Positions 1-11,205 of a stretch of DNA of 64,000 nt are shown here, piece by piece. The DNA is taken from contig CACRXP010001412.1 in NCBI GenBank assembly GCA_902702965.1, positions 2,292 to 66,291 on the forward strand, given 5' to 3'. How positions within the stretch are numbered: position 1 is the first letter of the stretch; each line of letters begins with the position of its first letter. Under the pieces are notes generated by a model. The model was not told the DNA's origin and did no database searches. It saw only the letters and a list, made by a program, of their open reading frames with translations. Made by a program: the position numbers and the translations under genes. This DNA is from Spirometra erinaceieuropaei. Taxonomy: Eukaryota; Platyhelminthes; Cestoda; Diphyllobothriidea; Diphyllobothriidae.

Positions 1-216
1 CCTCCTCATCAGCTCTTACGCCTTTTGGACACAATTTTTTACCAACGCGAGACGCTTTCCCCCTCCCTCCCAATTTAACAGAGGAGCCGGTAACTTCTCA
101 TGGCATGACGTTTTATTCCGTTAATGTGCTTTTCGTATGCTAGAAACTTTTGCGTCTCCAAATATGCACCTAGGAAGGAGCCAACTCAGTCTTTTGTTGT
201 GCTTCGTCTTTTTCAG

Positions 217-303
217 AACTGCGAAGGTATCCGTGTGAGACATGTGGACATGCCTTTGCAGAAAGGGGTGTCCTGGAGAAGCACATCAATACTATCCACA
301 AAA
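217..303 (+). CDS. single C2H2 zinc-finger exon, unit 1
   Basis: The exon follows a polypyrimidine tract and TTTCAG, and ends before GTACGC. It is 87 nt, phase 1 at both ends. Read in that phase it gives one C2H2 finger: linker LRRYP, CETC, then GHAFAERGVLEK, then the H-x4-H pair (HINTIH). Helix positions -1, 2, 3, 6 read E, G, V, K, and Leu is kept at +4. Known role of the family: nucleic-acid binding, usually nuclear transcription regulators. It is followed 578 bp later by a second exon of the same size, phase and strand. The rest of the protein is not in view, so the gene cannot be named. Confidence 0.82.
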
Positions 304-881
304 GTACGCCCCATTCCACTCCCTTATTCTTGCTTCCTTGTCCTACAAAGTGGACGTTTAATTTGCCATTGAGTTTCGCCCACAGGACTGTTTAAGGTGC
401 TCCTTACCTAGACCAGCTTTTCTCAATATTCGATGCTTTTTTGGCTAAATGTCCACGACGCGAAGTCGTGGCTCGAACTGCCTCAGGAAAACTTGCTTTT
501 AGTAGTTGCAACTGGCGAGGAGCATTTTCCTGTCGGAATGTTTTATATGCCTTCCCTCCCCACAGTATTACAGATTTAACGCATAACCATCTGCATTACG
601 AGGGGCTCCTGTTTTCCCGTCCTGCTGGGGGGAGAACAGTTTTTAAACGATACTCAACCATTTTTCCTGCACTTACCCATCGGGCTCTCGAAAATTCAAG
701 TTTCCATTCAAACGAACTTCTCCTCTAAACCAATTTCATAGTGATTTTAGAATTGCTGTTCCAGTGGTATACCGCCAGCTTGCGGTGTAGTTTTCAAGAG
801 TTAAAGCCGTCCTAGAGGAATTCACCCACCTACTCTGATGGATCTGTAACTTGTCTCCATCTTCTTCTTCATTTGTTTCAG
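304..881 (+). other. intron between zinc-finger units 1 and 2
   Basis: The stretch starts with GTACGC and ends with TTTCAG. No repeat family or conserved reading frame was recognised in it; the open frame at 441-728 looks like chance. Confidence 0.6.
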
Positions 882-968
882 AATTGCGCGATTTTATGTG
901 TGTCATGTGTGGCAAAACCTTTACGCTGAATGCCTCCCTGAAGAGGCATGTCTACCACTTCCACGAAA
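882..968 (+). CDS. single C2H2 zinc-finger exon, unit 2
   Basis: 87-nt phase-1/phase-1 exon between TTTCAG and GTAGGT. It encodes one finger: LRDFM, CVMC, GKTFTLNASLKR, HVYHFH. Helix positions -1, 2, 3, 6 are L, A, S, R. Both Cys-Cys and His-His pairs are present with the x4 His spacing shared by the whole set. It is the same module as unit 1 with different DNA-contact residues, so it probably arose by exon duplication and divergence. Penelope-like debris begins about 70 bp downstream, within the next, roughly 9-kb intron. Confidence 0.82.
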
Positions 969-1034
969 GTAGGTTTTTTTTTACTCACTGACTTAGTGTT
1001 GCCATTGTTATTTTTTCCTTGGTTTTCCTCCGCA

Positions 1035-1645
1035 GCGACAGTTTTATAGACGTGCTAATGGTAGCGAAGAGGCGAATTGCAGGAAGTGGTCTCGAAGACG
1101 GACACACGATCGCAGGAACAAGACTTTTATTAGCCTGACGTTTGGGATTCTCACTGAAATCCAGCATTAGGGACTGATTATCCAGGTGTTACAATATCTA
1201 TAGAATGCAGTTTCTAGGCCGCCACATGCCTATCAGAGTTAACAGCTCTCGGGCGCATCACGATTCGTCTGGGCAGGTGTTGAAATACGCGGTTGCCGTG
1301 TAGTTGATACGCGCCTGTGTGCCGGCCAAGGTTATTGGCTTCCACGCTCATCGCACGCATTCGAGTTGCTGACTGCCAGATTTCGTCATCTGTGTGGACT
1401 CATGGGCAATTTGGCTCACCGACATGGACACCAGGAACAGTGGCGAGCCACAGTGCTCAAAAGTCCACACGGATGACGAAATCCAGCAACCCCACTGCGT
1501 TCGATGAGCGTGGGAGTCGATAGTCTTGACCGGCGCATAGGCGCCTGGCAAAATGCATGACAACAGCATACTTTAACACCTGGCCAGTCGAACTGTGATG
1601 CACTCGGGCGCTGCCAACTGTGATAGGCATGTAGCGACCTTGCAA
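1035..1645. mobile_element. Penelope-like element (family B) 3' fragments in inverted pair
   Basis: The left part (about 1035-1455) is the minus-strand terminal module also found at 57690, 61880 and 3180. On the minus strand it reads like NPKRQANKSLVPAI and contains AATAAA. The right part (about 1460-1645) is the same family in the opposite orientation. The two arms are complementary over much of 1215-1440 and 1460-1645, shown by near-identical ISSSVWT-type readings on opposite strands. No reverse transcriptase is left. It is non-functional debris within the intron after unit 2. Confidence 0.6.
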
Positions 1646-1648
1646 CTA

Positions 1649-3175
1649 CAATGAACGACCGATCTCATGAAATGTTATCTGAAATTCTGAAATGCGTTTT
1701 TTTGATTAGGAAGGATTATTTAGGCGCCGTTTTAACATTAATTATCTTACGGCATACTCCTTTAATATTTTGAACTCGGCAGGATGTCAGCTCTTGGATG
1801 CATTTCCTTTCAATCTCCTGTGGAAACCGTACTCGGTAAAATATGACTACTTCAGTAGCATGAATTTTTCACACTTATTTTCGATGGTCTTAATTTGTAT
1901 TGGTCGCACGACTCGGCGCTTATCCAAGAGAATACGGGAACACCTCCCGGCATGGCTGGGAAAAGGCGAAACGAGGAGCATAAACAGCGCCATTCTCGCG
2001 CATGTTTTCGATTCCGGACATCGTGTGGACCCCAACGAAGCTTTTCGTGTAATTTATAAGGTCCCATCGAGCTGCCCTAAGCTACTAGGCCAGCGCCTGT
2101 TAGCGATAGCGGAAGCGGCCGCCATTAGGTTACGAAAGACAACCTTATGCGCACAGAAGGACCACGTTCAGACTCCGCGTCTACAGTGGTCGAAGGTGGA
2201 CTAAGGCTGCAACTTTCCCCGCTTCCTTCCGCTCTCACCCCGCTCCTGACAGTGACTGCTATAACCACCCCCACATTCCCACATTCCGCCTGTGTTTTAA
2301 GGAGACCTTTTATCGATTTCTCTTATCGCTGACATGTTTTACTTCAACCCTGTTCCGATATAACTGTACTGGCCCGATGAGAATTTATCGAAAGCTGCGT
2401 ACGCTCGCCACCTCGTCTTCTAAAATTTAAATATATTTTATGGAAACCACGAACAAAAATATGCTTTCTTTCAGTCGTTTGATAAAGAATCACGTCGTCT
2501 TTATATTTTATACTCGAAAAAGGCGTATAATTAGGCTTTAAAAAGTTTTCTTATTCCCGATTAATTTGGAACCTGATCAACCGTTGCATTAGCGCCTAGA
2601 GATTTCAGTCTGCAAGCTGCATGTGTTCCGCGTAAAGAAAATCACATATTTTTCCATGCTATTTAAAAGATATCATACAGAGTCCATAAAATTCTGCAAT
2701 GGATGCAGACTATGTTGTACATTTCATGAGGAGCAGTGGTAAACGGCCAGGTACAATGCTGTATGAATAGACATTGCACGGTTTTAAAAAATCTCATAAT
2801 TAGAAACTTTTTGAAAACCTAATTATACTCTTTCTTCGAGTATAAAATATGAAGTTGGCGTGATTTTCTATCAAACGAGTGGAAGAAAGAGTCTTTTTGC
2901 TCATGTTTCTTTATGAAATGTATTTAAATTTATATGACTATCGAAAATCACTGTGGAAAATGCATGCTATATAAGTAGTCATATTTCGCCGAGCACGGTT
3001 TCTACGGGAAATTAAGAAAGGGTTAATTTAAAAGCCGATATCCTGCTGAGTCCGAAATATTATAGGATTGTGCCGCAAGATAATCAGTATTACAACCCCA
3101 CTTAAGTAATCCATCCTAATTAAGGGCACATTGCAGAATTTCGGTCGACATTTCATGAGATCGGTCACTCACTGT
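1649..3175. repeat. long imperfect inverted repeat, left arm interrupted
   Basis: The left arm starts near GACCGATCTCATGAAATG (about 1652) and the right arm ends with its complement near 3170. Matching continues inward through the GGAAACCGTACTCGG / CCGAGCACGGTTTC pair (1825 / 2990) and the AT-rich pair 2426-2560 / 2800-2935. Each arm is about 420 bp once the Penelope-like insert at 1895-2425 in the left arm is removed. The loop is roughly 2605-2760. The structure fits a palindromic (fold-back) element or an inverted Penelope-like duplicate. No protein was recognised in the arms. Confidence 0.65.
1895..2330 (+). pseudogene. Penelope-like element (family A) GIY-YIG endonuclease fragment
   Basis: The open frame at 1770-2204 contains IGRTTRRLSKRIREHLPAW followed by GHRVDPNEAFRVIYKVP. 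I recognise this as the C-terminal GIY-YIG endonuclease region of a Penelope-like retroelement. The expected Cys-rich lead-in and the first Tyr of the motif are degraded (LICIGRT instead of a GYIGRT type), and the reverse transcriptase is absent. A second copy of the family lies on the minus strand at 11206-11725. It interrupts the left arm of the inverted repeat. The frame ends in a stop, after which a family-like tail runs to about 2330. Confidence 0.75.
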
Positions 3176-3179
3176 ACAT

Positions 3180-3310
3180 CCTATAAATACCGCAACACGT
3201 GGGCAATCCACTACCCTTTGTCGGACTCTGTCTCTGATGATGGATTTGAGTGAGAATACGAAACGTCAGGCCAATAAAGCTCTTCTTTCAGCGAGTTTTT
3301 ATAGTTTCCT
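3180..3310 (+). mobile_element. Penelope-like family B terminal module
   Basis: Contains the module GATGATGGATTTGAGTGAGA followed by an AATAAAGCTC polyadenylation-like signal, matching in orientation the complement of copies at 1117, 57830 and 61980. It adjoins the right arm of the large inverted repeat. Confidence 0.6.
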
Positions 3311-3636
3311 TGTGTCAGTCTATATAAGAACCTCGAAAATTTTTATTATTTTGCTCGTGGATGGAATTATGTCACGATTTGGCTTGTGCATATGTCGGCA
3401 TCAACTTGTGGACTCCTCGAATTTCACGGGTAACATTGATGTTTGGGTTTATTTAGACGTGCGGCAGCTCGTATTTATATTGGAGGCCGATTCTAATGGA
3501 ATCAAAAATTTCGGGTTGAAAAGTGTCTGAGCACGAAATTTGTGCGCGAAAGTTAGGAGCATGCACTAACATATCCGTGTAGTTAAACCGGTTAGTATGT
3601 ATCGTTTAACTGAGTAGAAGCACGCATCGTTTAGCT
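3311..3636. other. unassigned spacer
   Basis: AT-rich sequence. A 97-codon open frame runs in from the preceding repeat but has no recognisable domain. Confidence 0.4.
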
Positions 3637-4110
3637 GATGACGGTTAATAAGCTAGAAATGGCCATTCCAGTCCCCATTGTCTTTGTCGGCGATACCATT
3701 CAGTCTATATCATGCGCCGCTTTGTAGCTGTTGGTTGGGCTCAAGAGAGCGAGAGAGAGCCCGTAAGCCACAACGGGACAAGTGAGCGCCCCTCTACCAT
3801 TGTGCATTTCGGATCACATCCGACGGGGCAACAAACCCGTGACTCAGTGGTTAGAGACGTTGAACCTCTGACTAACTGGTAGCGTGATGGAGCCGCATGT
3901 GTTCCACACTTCGGGATTGGGTATGATTAGATGACGACGGCTAATAAGCCAGAAATGGCCACCCCAGTCCCGCTTGTCTTTGTCGGTGATACCATTCTGC
4001 CTATATCATGCGGCGCTTTGCGGCTGCTTGTTGGGCTCGAGAGAGAGAGAACCCGTAAGGCACAACGGGACGAGTGAGTTCCGTAAAAACGATCGATGAT
4101 CGCCCCTCTA
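3637..4110 (+). repeat. tRNA-derived SINE-like repeat, two tandem copies
   Basis: The unit with AATAAGCCAGAAATGGCCA and CTTTGTCGGTGATACCATT occurs at about 3640-3720 and again at about 3928-4000. Each is followed by a segment ending CCGTAAGGCACAACGGGACG or similar. Between the copies, 3830-3900 reads like a tRNA A-box/B-box head (CTCAGTGGTTAGAGAC). The same modules recur at 55277-55560 and 61317-61380. This is consistent with a tRNA-related SINE; the family name is unknown to me. Confidence 0.55.
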
Positions 4111-4785
4111 CCGCAACCACAACACTACACATTCACCCTGCCAAAATCCCACAAAACCGGCACCCCTCACGTTTGTGGGGAGTGTGCGTGGTTCCTCCGA
4201 TGCATGTGCGGTCTACTCCATTGTGTGCGTGTGATCCTGGTGTGTGTGCGTTTTGGAGGTCAGGTCGTGCATGTAGCACGCGTAGACGAGCTGTCTAGGT
4301 CTGCCAGCCACTGCGTCCACTTCCGACATCAGAATTCTAACCGGCTAGGGCAGTTGGCTGGTGCCTGGGAGTGGGGAGAGTGAGGTTGACGTCTCAGCGC
4401 ACCTTCATCACCGTAAACAGTCGGACGCGCTTGAAGCTATCGCGGTGCACTAAAAGTCTTGGATTGGAAGGCTGCCAACTGACGCGGAATAACTTGGACC
4501 TCGCCGTCAGCCCAGTGTGGGCTTGTGCGACGTGACGAACTAGTGGACTAAGAGTCAGGTTACATTGGCTCCGTGGGATCCGAGCCGGGTGTGGTGGCAG
4601 CGTCAGTCACCTGCGGTCTTGACACCGCGCCCTGGTGGAAGAGGTAGGGGTGCGACGTGCGCTGCGCAAGTCTACTATCGCTATAAACTAATGCACGCAC
4701 GAGTCACCGTCCTTGTTCTCTCTCCGCTTGGGAGCTCGCGGTGAACATCGTCGAAACCGACGTTCGGACCGTCATATTGTTGTTT
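4111..4785 (+). repeat. 3' region of zinc-finger-tailed non-LTR element (fragment)
   Basis: Segments such as CGCTTGAAGCTATCGCGGTG and GCGCAAGTCTACTATCGCTA closely match 54215-54650, downstream of the zinc-finger ORF at 53218. It is a diverged, 5'-truncated 3' untranslated piece with no coding capacity seen. Confidence 0.55.
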
Positions 4786-5060
4786 GTTATGCTTAGCCAA
4801 AGTATCAATCGGAAACGTCAGACGAATAAAATTCTTTTTTTTTCAGTTTTAACGCTGCCTTTTAAGTGCATCTCTGAAGTCGCTTCATTGATTTTACTAC
4901 AAGAACGTCTGCAAGAATTCAAAGACGTGGTTGTCATCGTGTTTGTCATAGGGGAGAATGTGGACGATAGAGTCCCCATAATTTAGACCTGAAAACGCAT
5001 TTCAGAATTTCTGCTAACGTTTCATGCGATCGGCCACTCACTGTAAGTCTGGGTATTATG
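4786..5060 (+). mobile_element. Penelope-like family B terminal fragments
   Basis: 4790-4860 carries the CGGAAACGTCAGACGAATAA terminal module. 5000-5045 matches the arm end of the inverted repeat (CATGCGATCGGCCACTCACT, compare 3150-3175). Confidence 0.5.
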
Positions 5061-5084
5061 TTTTGTCGTTGAGGCGATAAACGC

Positions 5085-5330
5085 TTGGTCTGTATTACTC
5101 ATCTAACCACCGACCTTTTGCAATTTTGTAATAATGTTCCAGACGTGCCGGGTCAAATGAGGGTCCGGCGCGCATTGTTTGACTGCACAGCCATAACAAA
5201 TGCCATACATGGAGGATGTAGTGGCAAGCGTAGGTGCGGGTTCAGGCCGTGCCAGTCACTTGCATTCCTTCCCGCCTCCGGTTGTCACCGGTGGGTGAGG
5301 GAGGAGGGAGTGCGCTAGTCTACTATCGCC
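5085..5330 (+). repeat. 3' fragment of zinc-finger-tailed non-LTR element
   Basis: Shares GGGTGAGGGAGGAGGGAGTG and AGTCTACTATCGCCATGAAC-type sequence with 4640-4700, 16145-16180 and 54590-54640. Non-coding. Confidence 0.45.
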
Positions 5331-6799
5331 ATGAACTCGTCAACGTGCTAGTCACTGTCTCTGCGCCCACCTGGCTGTGGATATATTCGGGACTGTCAGA
5401 TATAGGCTGGATTTTCCTGAAATACTTCCTTGCGCATTGTCGTTGAATGATTGAGTTCACCTAAGTCGCTTTAAGCATCCATTTTTTCCTCGCTGCTTGC
5501 TGACTGGCTGACTTTTTATCCTCCTGGTTTTGAATGTCGACACCTACTACTTTTAAATACTTTCAGGGCATTATACTTAATTTGGGTGTGACATCAAGAA
5601 CAAAATACTTGCTACTTACTTCGCTCGAGGGCTGTGGTCCGTGCGCGCGTTAAAGTTGTACCGCTATCCTTTTACCGAGAGTTAATTCCAATTACTTTTT
5701 AGGCTAACATCTGCAAAACTGTTACTCGTGTGTCAATGCGTTCTGTGGTGAAGTGATGGTCATGTTTCAGCTTTACTTATTTTATCTTGTTTATTTTTTG
5801 GATATTTTTTTCTTTTATTTTAGAAACTTCAGAGGAGTGACTATTTCCCACTCTACCTATCTGCATTTCGCCCTGTATAAAGTCGTGATCACTATATTTG
5901 TGGATCATTTTGAAAGCATCGACTTTGTGAATTATTACATTTATATTTTCGATGTCATTTCTCTGCATTTTTATTTTTATATGAAAGATTATTGAGGCGA
6001 ACTATTAAAGCCTTGTCACGATGACATTTCTCTCTCGTGTTCTGTTAATTTAGCAAACTGATGACCGTAAATGAACATAACTGGGCGGTCTGAAAGCCTA
6101 CTTAGTTTTGTTTCACTGTGAGGAGATTCGGGACTAGTGCCTTGTAGCCAAATTAAATCATGGGATACTATCAGATCTAGTAATCCTTTTTTTTTTTAGC
6201 GAGGATTGCATATTTAGCCCCAATGAGAAAAGGAAACCCAGGGACTCGTGTAATATGGGGAGGATATCAGTAATCGCTGTATTATTGAGACTGGTGGACG
6301 CGGTAATTAACTGAACCTGTGGAAAGCTGTGGGAAAAAGTGCATTTCTGCCGTGTTTGTTTGATTACTCCAAAGTGGTGCCAGGACAGACCGCGCCATTT
6401 AGCATATGTGGGTCAAGAGCTCGTAAACGGGCGGGCGACAGCGACGCCATGGTTATTGACAAATGGGGGCCGGATTGGGTAGGATGGCGGGCCGCGGGCA
6501 TGTCCGTAGGTTTTAAACACAACCGTGACCCTAGTATAACGCGCCTACGTAAATGAAGTAAGTAGACGTGTTGGAGTAGTAAAAGGGTAGTGGTCGTACG
6601 TTCAGTCGTCTGTTACCCCCTTCGATGCGTGCGCGCGTCCAAATTCTCCGTTTTTTGTATGAGGAATCCTCTGCAGACTAACCGCCTGCCATTCCCAATC
6701 TTTGAGGTACTTCTGTGCAAGAGGGTGTTGATTTCTTCAGAATGACATGAGTCCTCATCATATCGACCCTATCCATTATAAACCTCATTTATTACCTTA
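5331..6799. other. AT-rich intronic or intergenic DNA, nothing recognised
   Basis: Contains T-rich runs (5770-5825, 6188-6199) and short chance open frames on both strands. No protein family, RNA gene or repeat family seen elsewhere in the window was identified. Confidence 0.4.
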
Positions 6800-7670
6800 C
6801 TAGCCGGACCCCGTCACGCGTTGCTGTGGCTCAATCTGATGAAATGGGAAGTAGGGGAAAGAGGAAGGAGCACGTTCCCAATTAAGAAAAATGTAAGGGC
6901 CACCAGCTGGCGGTACGTATGGTGTGCGAAACCCAGGATTGTCCTTCTAGCCGCTGTCGAAGGCAGGGCATTTGTTTGCTACACCCAGTCGCGCTCGAGA
7001 ATTCCGGAGTATGTGGTGACGGCTGCCATTTATTTCGTCCACCGGTGCCGATCGAGGCAGTTGTGGCCTGAAGTCTCCTGCAAGCAGTAGCAGTGCATCG
7101 GAAATAGTCTGCTGTTTCGCGCAAACCCGGCAGTGTTCGGTCAAGGGCCTCGAACCCTTTTTGCGCCATTGTGCATTCATCCCAAACAATAGGTTTGCAT
7201 TTCTGCAGTACTTTTCCCATGCCGGATGCTTTGGAAGTGTTACACTCGGGAGTTTCAATGAATTGCGCGTTCAAAGGCAATTTCGAAGTTGAATGAACGG
7301 GTTTTTCTGCCAGGTAGCAGAGTTGCAGCTATTCCGCGGATGCAAGTGCTAGGGCTATGTCATTTATTGGATCGAATTGCCGTCAGAATCGGTCGTGGTA
7401 GGAACGTTTTGCCAGTCCCTCCTGGCGCATCTAGGAAGAAGATTCCTCCAACCCCGTAACTGACATTCCGGAGTATTTGATCGTAAATGTCATTCTGCTC
7501 CAGTCTTAGCTTGTGAATGTTTGATTGCAAGCATAGCAGAAGTTGGACCCTGTTTTATTTTGCTCATGGCGCCAATCCACATCAAACGAAGCAGCAGCAG
7601 ATTGGTTTTGCGGTGACATTCCCAGTTGATTAAGAAGTTTGTTCGCGATTTCTACGTACGTACATTTCTA
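6800..7670 (-). pseudogene. Helitron-type PIF1-like helicase relic
   Basis: On the minus strand, 7400-7445 gives GVGGIFFLDAPGGTGKTF, a complete Walker A loop in the context typical of PIF1-like helicases of Helitron transposons. Further on (lower coordinates) come CKPIVWDECTMAQKG (Walker B region) and EALDRTLPGLRE. In a different frame follow LLLLAGDFR and LPRSAPVDEIN, which continue the same domain. The reading frame is therefore broken by at least one frameshift, and only the N-terminal half of the helicase is present. No Rep/HUH domain or Helitron end was recognised. It is non-functional, inside the intron between zinc-finger units 2 and 3. Confidence 0.8.
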
Positions 7671-7717
7671 CGTACTTATTAACGCCTCGCTGTAGATTCC
7701 TGCTGTGCAAGCCACAT

Positions 7718-8104
7718 TTGAATTTGCCTTACATAGTTGACGGAAGTTATCTTTATTCATGGGCAAATTCTATTTCTCCGATAAATCTGTTAGAGATGAG
7801 AAGAGAATGCGGTCAATATGACTGCAAACAATGCATGAATTTGATGTGGATGGTACGTGTTGCAGGCGTCATTAATGCATACGTCCTACTGTTGATCGTT
7901 CTCCAGCGTTCTCTATTTTTCGCTTCTAGATATACTTTCCTCTGGAATAACCTTTCAATAAATATGAGATCTTCAGATAATCTACACACCTTTAAGAGAA
8001 GGCTACCCCTTTATCTGAATGCTGACTCGATTAAACTTTTATTTTCCTTCTCCTTCCCGAACAACGTTCTCTATGACACCGAGACAGGGTCACCGGGAAT
8101 TTAG
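7718..8104 (+). pseudogene. C-terminal end of jockey/CR1-like LINE
   Basis: The C-terminal part of this frame reads LFFASRYTFLWNNLSINMRS, then LHTFKRRLPLYLN, ending SPGI-stop. This matches, in order and spacing, the end of the LINE at 31020-31262 (FASKYAFLWNNLPPEIR ... PPGI-stop). It is therefore the 5'-truncated tail of the same LINE family. No reverse transcriptase remains. Upstream residues may be chance open frame. Confidence 0.65.
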
Positions 8105-9991
8105 TATACCGCCATTACATTTCCGTATCTGCTCACATTTCCTTCTTTTGTGAGTCGCATCGCTTCCTAGGATCCCTCACCAAAATTGTTAATTTTTTCG
8201 GTTTTTCGGTCCATGCATCGTTGCATGCTATCAGGTTATCAGGCATTAATCCTGTTTAACGGTCAAATGCACTGTCATTCGTGTAACTATTTAACTTTAA
8301 TAACATTTTAGTTCTCTTTCGTGTCAAATAATGCGCAAAATCATGATTTCCTATGTTGGGAATTCCTATTTGCACCTGTCATCTAAATGTAAACAAACGT
8401 CGTGTGTTTGTTTACTGGTCGAGATGTAAAGAATTGTACCTGGCAGTATCGTTGGTCATGATCAGGCCTGTCATGTCTTCTGAATGTTCTTCTGATTTGT
8501 CCTAGTGGAAACATCCACCTATATCGTCAACCACACGTTTCATTACTCCTCCATAACTGCACTTTAACTTATAAGTCATAAAAAGAACAATATCTGGATA
8601 GCCTCGATCTCCCATTCTGGACGTCTGGCCTTTCAATGTGGCGTATGTATTTCATTTCATATGAGAAGTCCGTATACGCTGATGTCTGAAGAGTTTTGGT
8701 TCGGGTGCCTTCACTGTCTGTTGCTCATACTTTTTGTTAAACATATACTTAATTATTTTTTTGTAATCCGCGTGAAACTTTCTGCTCACGCGCTCTTATG
8801 TGTTCCATCTCCTGTGCAAACCCTGCCGTGCCAAATCTACCACCTCTTTTTTAACTCAGCCGCAATCGGATCACTTTGGCCCGCTTTCTTTTTGTCCCTG
8901 TATGCACTTGTCTTGCATATCACTTTTTGAGATTAGTTAGCGTCGTAGCTTCTCTCGACATGTCCGTTCGTCCTAAAGTCAGCATATCTTTCAGGGTTTC
9001 CGAGGTGGGCACAATTGTCCCGACGCCTGCAGGATCCCAAAAATTAGCCAGTGAATATCTTAGCAATAGGGGAAATTATGTTAAGACCCATTGTTTTATT
9101 TATCTCTTGCCATCTGAAGTATATTTACGGCCCTCCTAGCATTGTATTTCAGTCCGATAGACAACAAATATCAATAGTCGTCTGTGAAAAATCCGTGATG
9201 GTTTTCTGTAACGCAGTCTACTCACCCGAGCTCTTGGTTAAAGTTTTTAACATTGTTTTCAGCCACAACTACCCAATAACACCGGTTTTCTACGTCTAGA
9301 ATGTGTACGTATCAGGAAAATTTGCTTTAGATTGTTGAACTTACTTTTAGGTCTTGTCTCTATATGCTGTGCGCGATACCTGAAAATGCCATGGGAATTT
9401 ATTGCATGCTATCGCAGCTGACGGTTTTTTCCTGTCTGCGACTTAAATGCCTCCGTAATTGCTTTGAATCTGTCTAGTTAGCAGATAAAAGTTAATTAGA
9501 TTGCTTTAAAAGAGACTTTTCTCTACTGTGTCCTCGAAATGAGGTTTTCGTAAATGCCATATCTTACTTTTGCCATTTTTAAGGAAATTGGTTACATCCA
9601 GACAGCCATCCGCTTTTGTTTGAAGAAGAGGGGGTGAAAATTTGTTCTATCCAGCCGTAAGTATCAGTCTGGCTTAGTTGTGGAGGCTTTGTGTTCAGAA
9701 GAAAGGGAATAATCCGCGTATTTAAATTAGGGCCTACCCTAAGGCCTTTGATTTAATCTCATGAATGCCTCGGTCCAATCGACCATATTTGAATATTTTT
9801 TACTGGATTTGGCAAAATGGCCTTGTTAGCCGCTCTTTCTCGTCTTTGTTGACAATAGTACCTATTTTCACCCTAAGTATAATTGTTATTTTGGTCATTT
9901 AACGTTAGTCTACAACAAAATACATGTTGATTTCAAATAAGCAAAAGTGCCTGTCCAGTGTGATAAGTGCAGAATGCTGGTTGATTTTTAG
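8105..9991. other. intron sequence before zinc-finger unit 3, nothing recognised
   Basis: Moderately AT-rich. Open frames at 8661-8930, 8876-9139 and 9051-9299 overlap each other and show hydrophobic chance translations but no domain. The stretch ends in the TTTTAG acceptor of unit 3. Confidence 0.4.
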
Positions 9992-10078
9992 AACCTGGAG
10001 AATGCACTTGTGAAATCTGTGGCAAAGCCTTGCCAGAGAAGGGAAACCTGAAAAGGCATATCGACAGTGTGCACAACA
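9992..10078 (+). CDS. single C2H2 zinc-finger exon, unit 3
   Basis: 87-nt phase-1/phase-1 exon between TTTTAG and GTACGA. It encodes PGECT, CEIC, GKALPEKGNLKR, HIDSVH. The ligands are intact. The usual Phe of GKxF is replaced by Leu, a conservative change in the core, so the finger may be slightly weaker. Helix positions -1, 2, 3, 6 are E, G, N, R. The linker has PGE rather than LRx. It lies about 9 kb after unit 2, across an intron carrying Penelope, SINE, Helitron and LINE debris. Confidence 0.8.
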
Positions 10079-11205
10079 GTACGATTCCTTACCTTCGCTT
10101 TACTACTGTTCTTGGTATTCAAAGAAGACATTGTTTTACTTATATGCCCCTTGCTGTAAGGCTTCATCTTGACTGCCTCGCGTTCACGGTAATTCTGTTT
10201 CGATGTCGGGGTGCCTTTTACAGTATTCGAGAACCATAATCTAGGCGTTTGAAGTGCGAAAAGCAGTACACTTGATTTCATATCGTTTGATGGTGCCATC
10301 CATATGTCTACGAGATTTTAGTCACTTTTTACGATGAAAAACAAATTGCAAACTAGAATTTTGTCCAAGCTTGCTGCCAGAATTATAACGCTGAATCTAC
10401 CCTTGCGCAACATTTATTGCAACGAAATTCTCCTTTGCCTTCGCCCTGTTCGTGTCATCTTTTGGTAGCATACAAAAATTCAATAAACTTGTCTTGGGTC
10501 TAAATTTTAATCTAATAAATGCTTAAGATAACAATCGAGCTGAAAATTTGCATTGCTGGATCCACCCTAAGAAATTAACAGGCGTTCGTTGATATATTTG
10601 GGCAGGTAAGTCAGTTAACATGCTCGATGTAGGTTGAGAGGAATATGCTCTATTTAATAGGCAACTGTTATGGCGAAACAGGACAACCGTCTTTATTTCT
10701 TACCGCAACGTCTGCTCCAGAAAATTAATTCCGCGATAATGACATGACAGGATACGTTTCTGGCGTGTCAGCGTTCACCTTTAGCAAGTGCCTCCAGTTA
10801 GGTCAGAGGTAATGTCGTGAGACAGTTGTAGGTGGATGATAGACTGACTACTTTTCTGCCATGACAGCTTCTAGTTAGCTAACCTTGTGTCCAGATATCC
10901 GGAAGCAGGCGATTGACCCTTCTTATATTTTTTGTGCTCACTTATGCAATAGCTTCTGGTAATTGTTGGTGTTCCATTAGAGCAGTTACTATATGAACAG
11001 CCAGGGGATACGGCCGCCGGCGGTGTGACTTGAGGCGCCTTGTTCACCGCGCGCTAATCTGAATTATGTTACTTTCCATGGATTTCATAGCGCGAAGTAC
11101 AACAGGATTGGCTGTGTTCTACAATGGGTTCCCGAAATAACTGCGACTTCTGTAAACTGCTCTTTCATCATTATCAGCTATGTAACGAGCCTCTAGCTAA
11201 CAAAA
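10079..11205. other. intron sequence, nothing recognised
   Basis: Starts with the donor GTACGATTCC. AT-rich, without a recognisable frame or repeat shared with the rest of the window. Confidence 0.4.

Noticed and set aside
4074..4383. Coding sequence in the GC-rich region
   Set aside because: The stretch matches 3' non-coding sequence of the non-LTR element at 53.9-54.7 kb; the frames are not conserved between copies.
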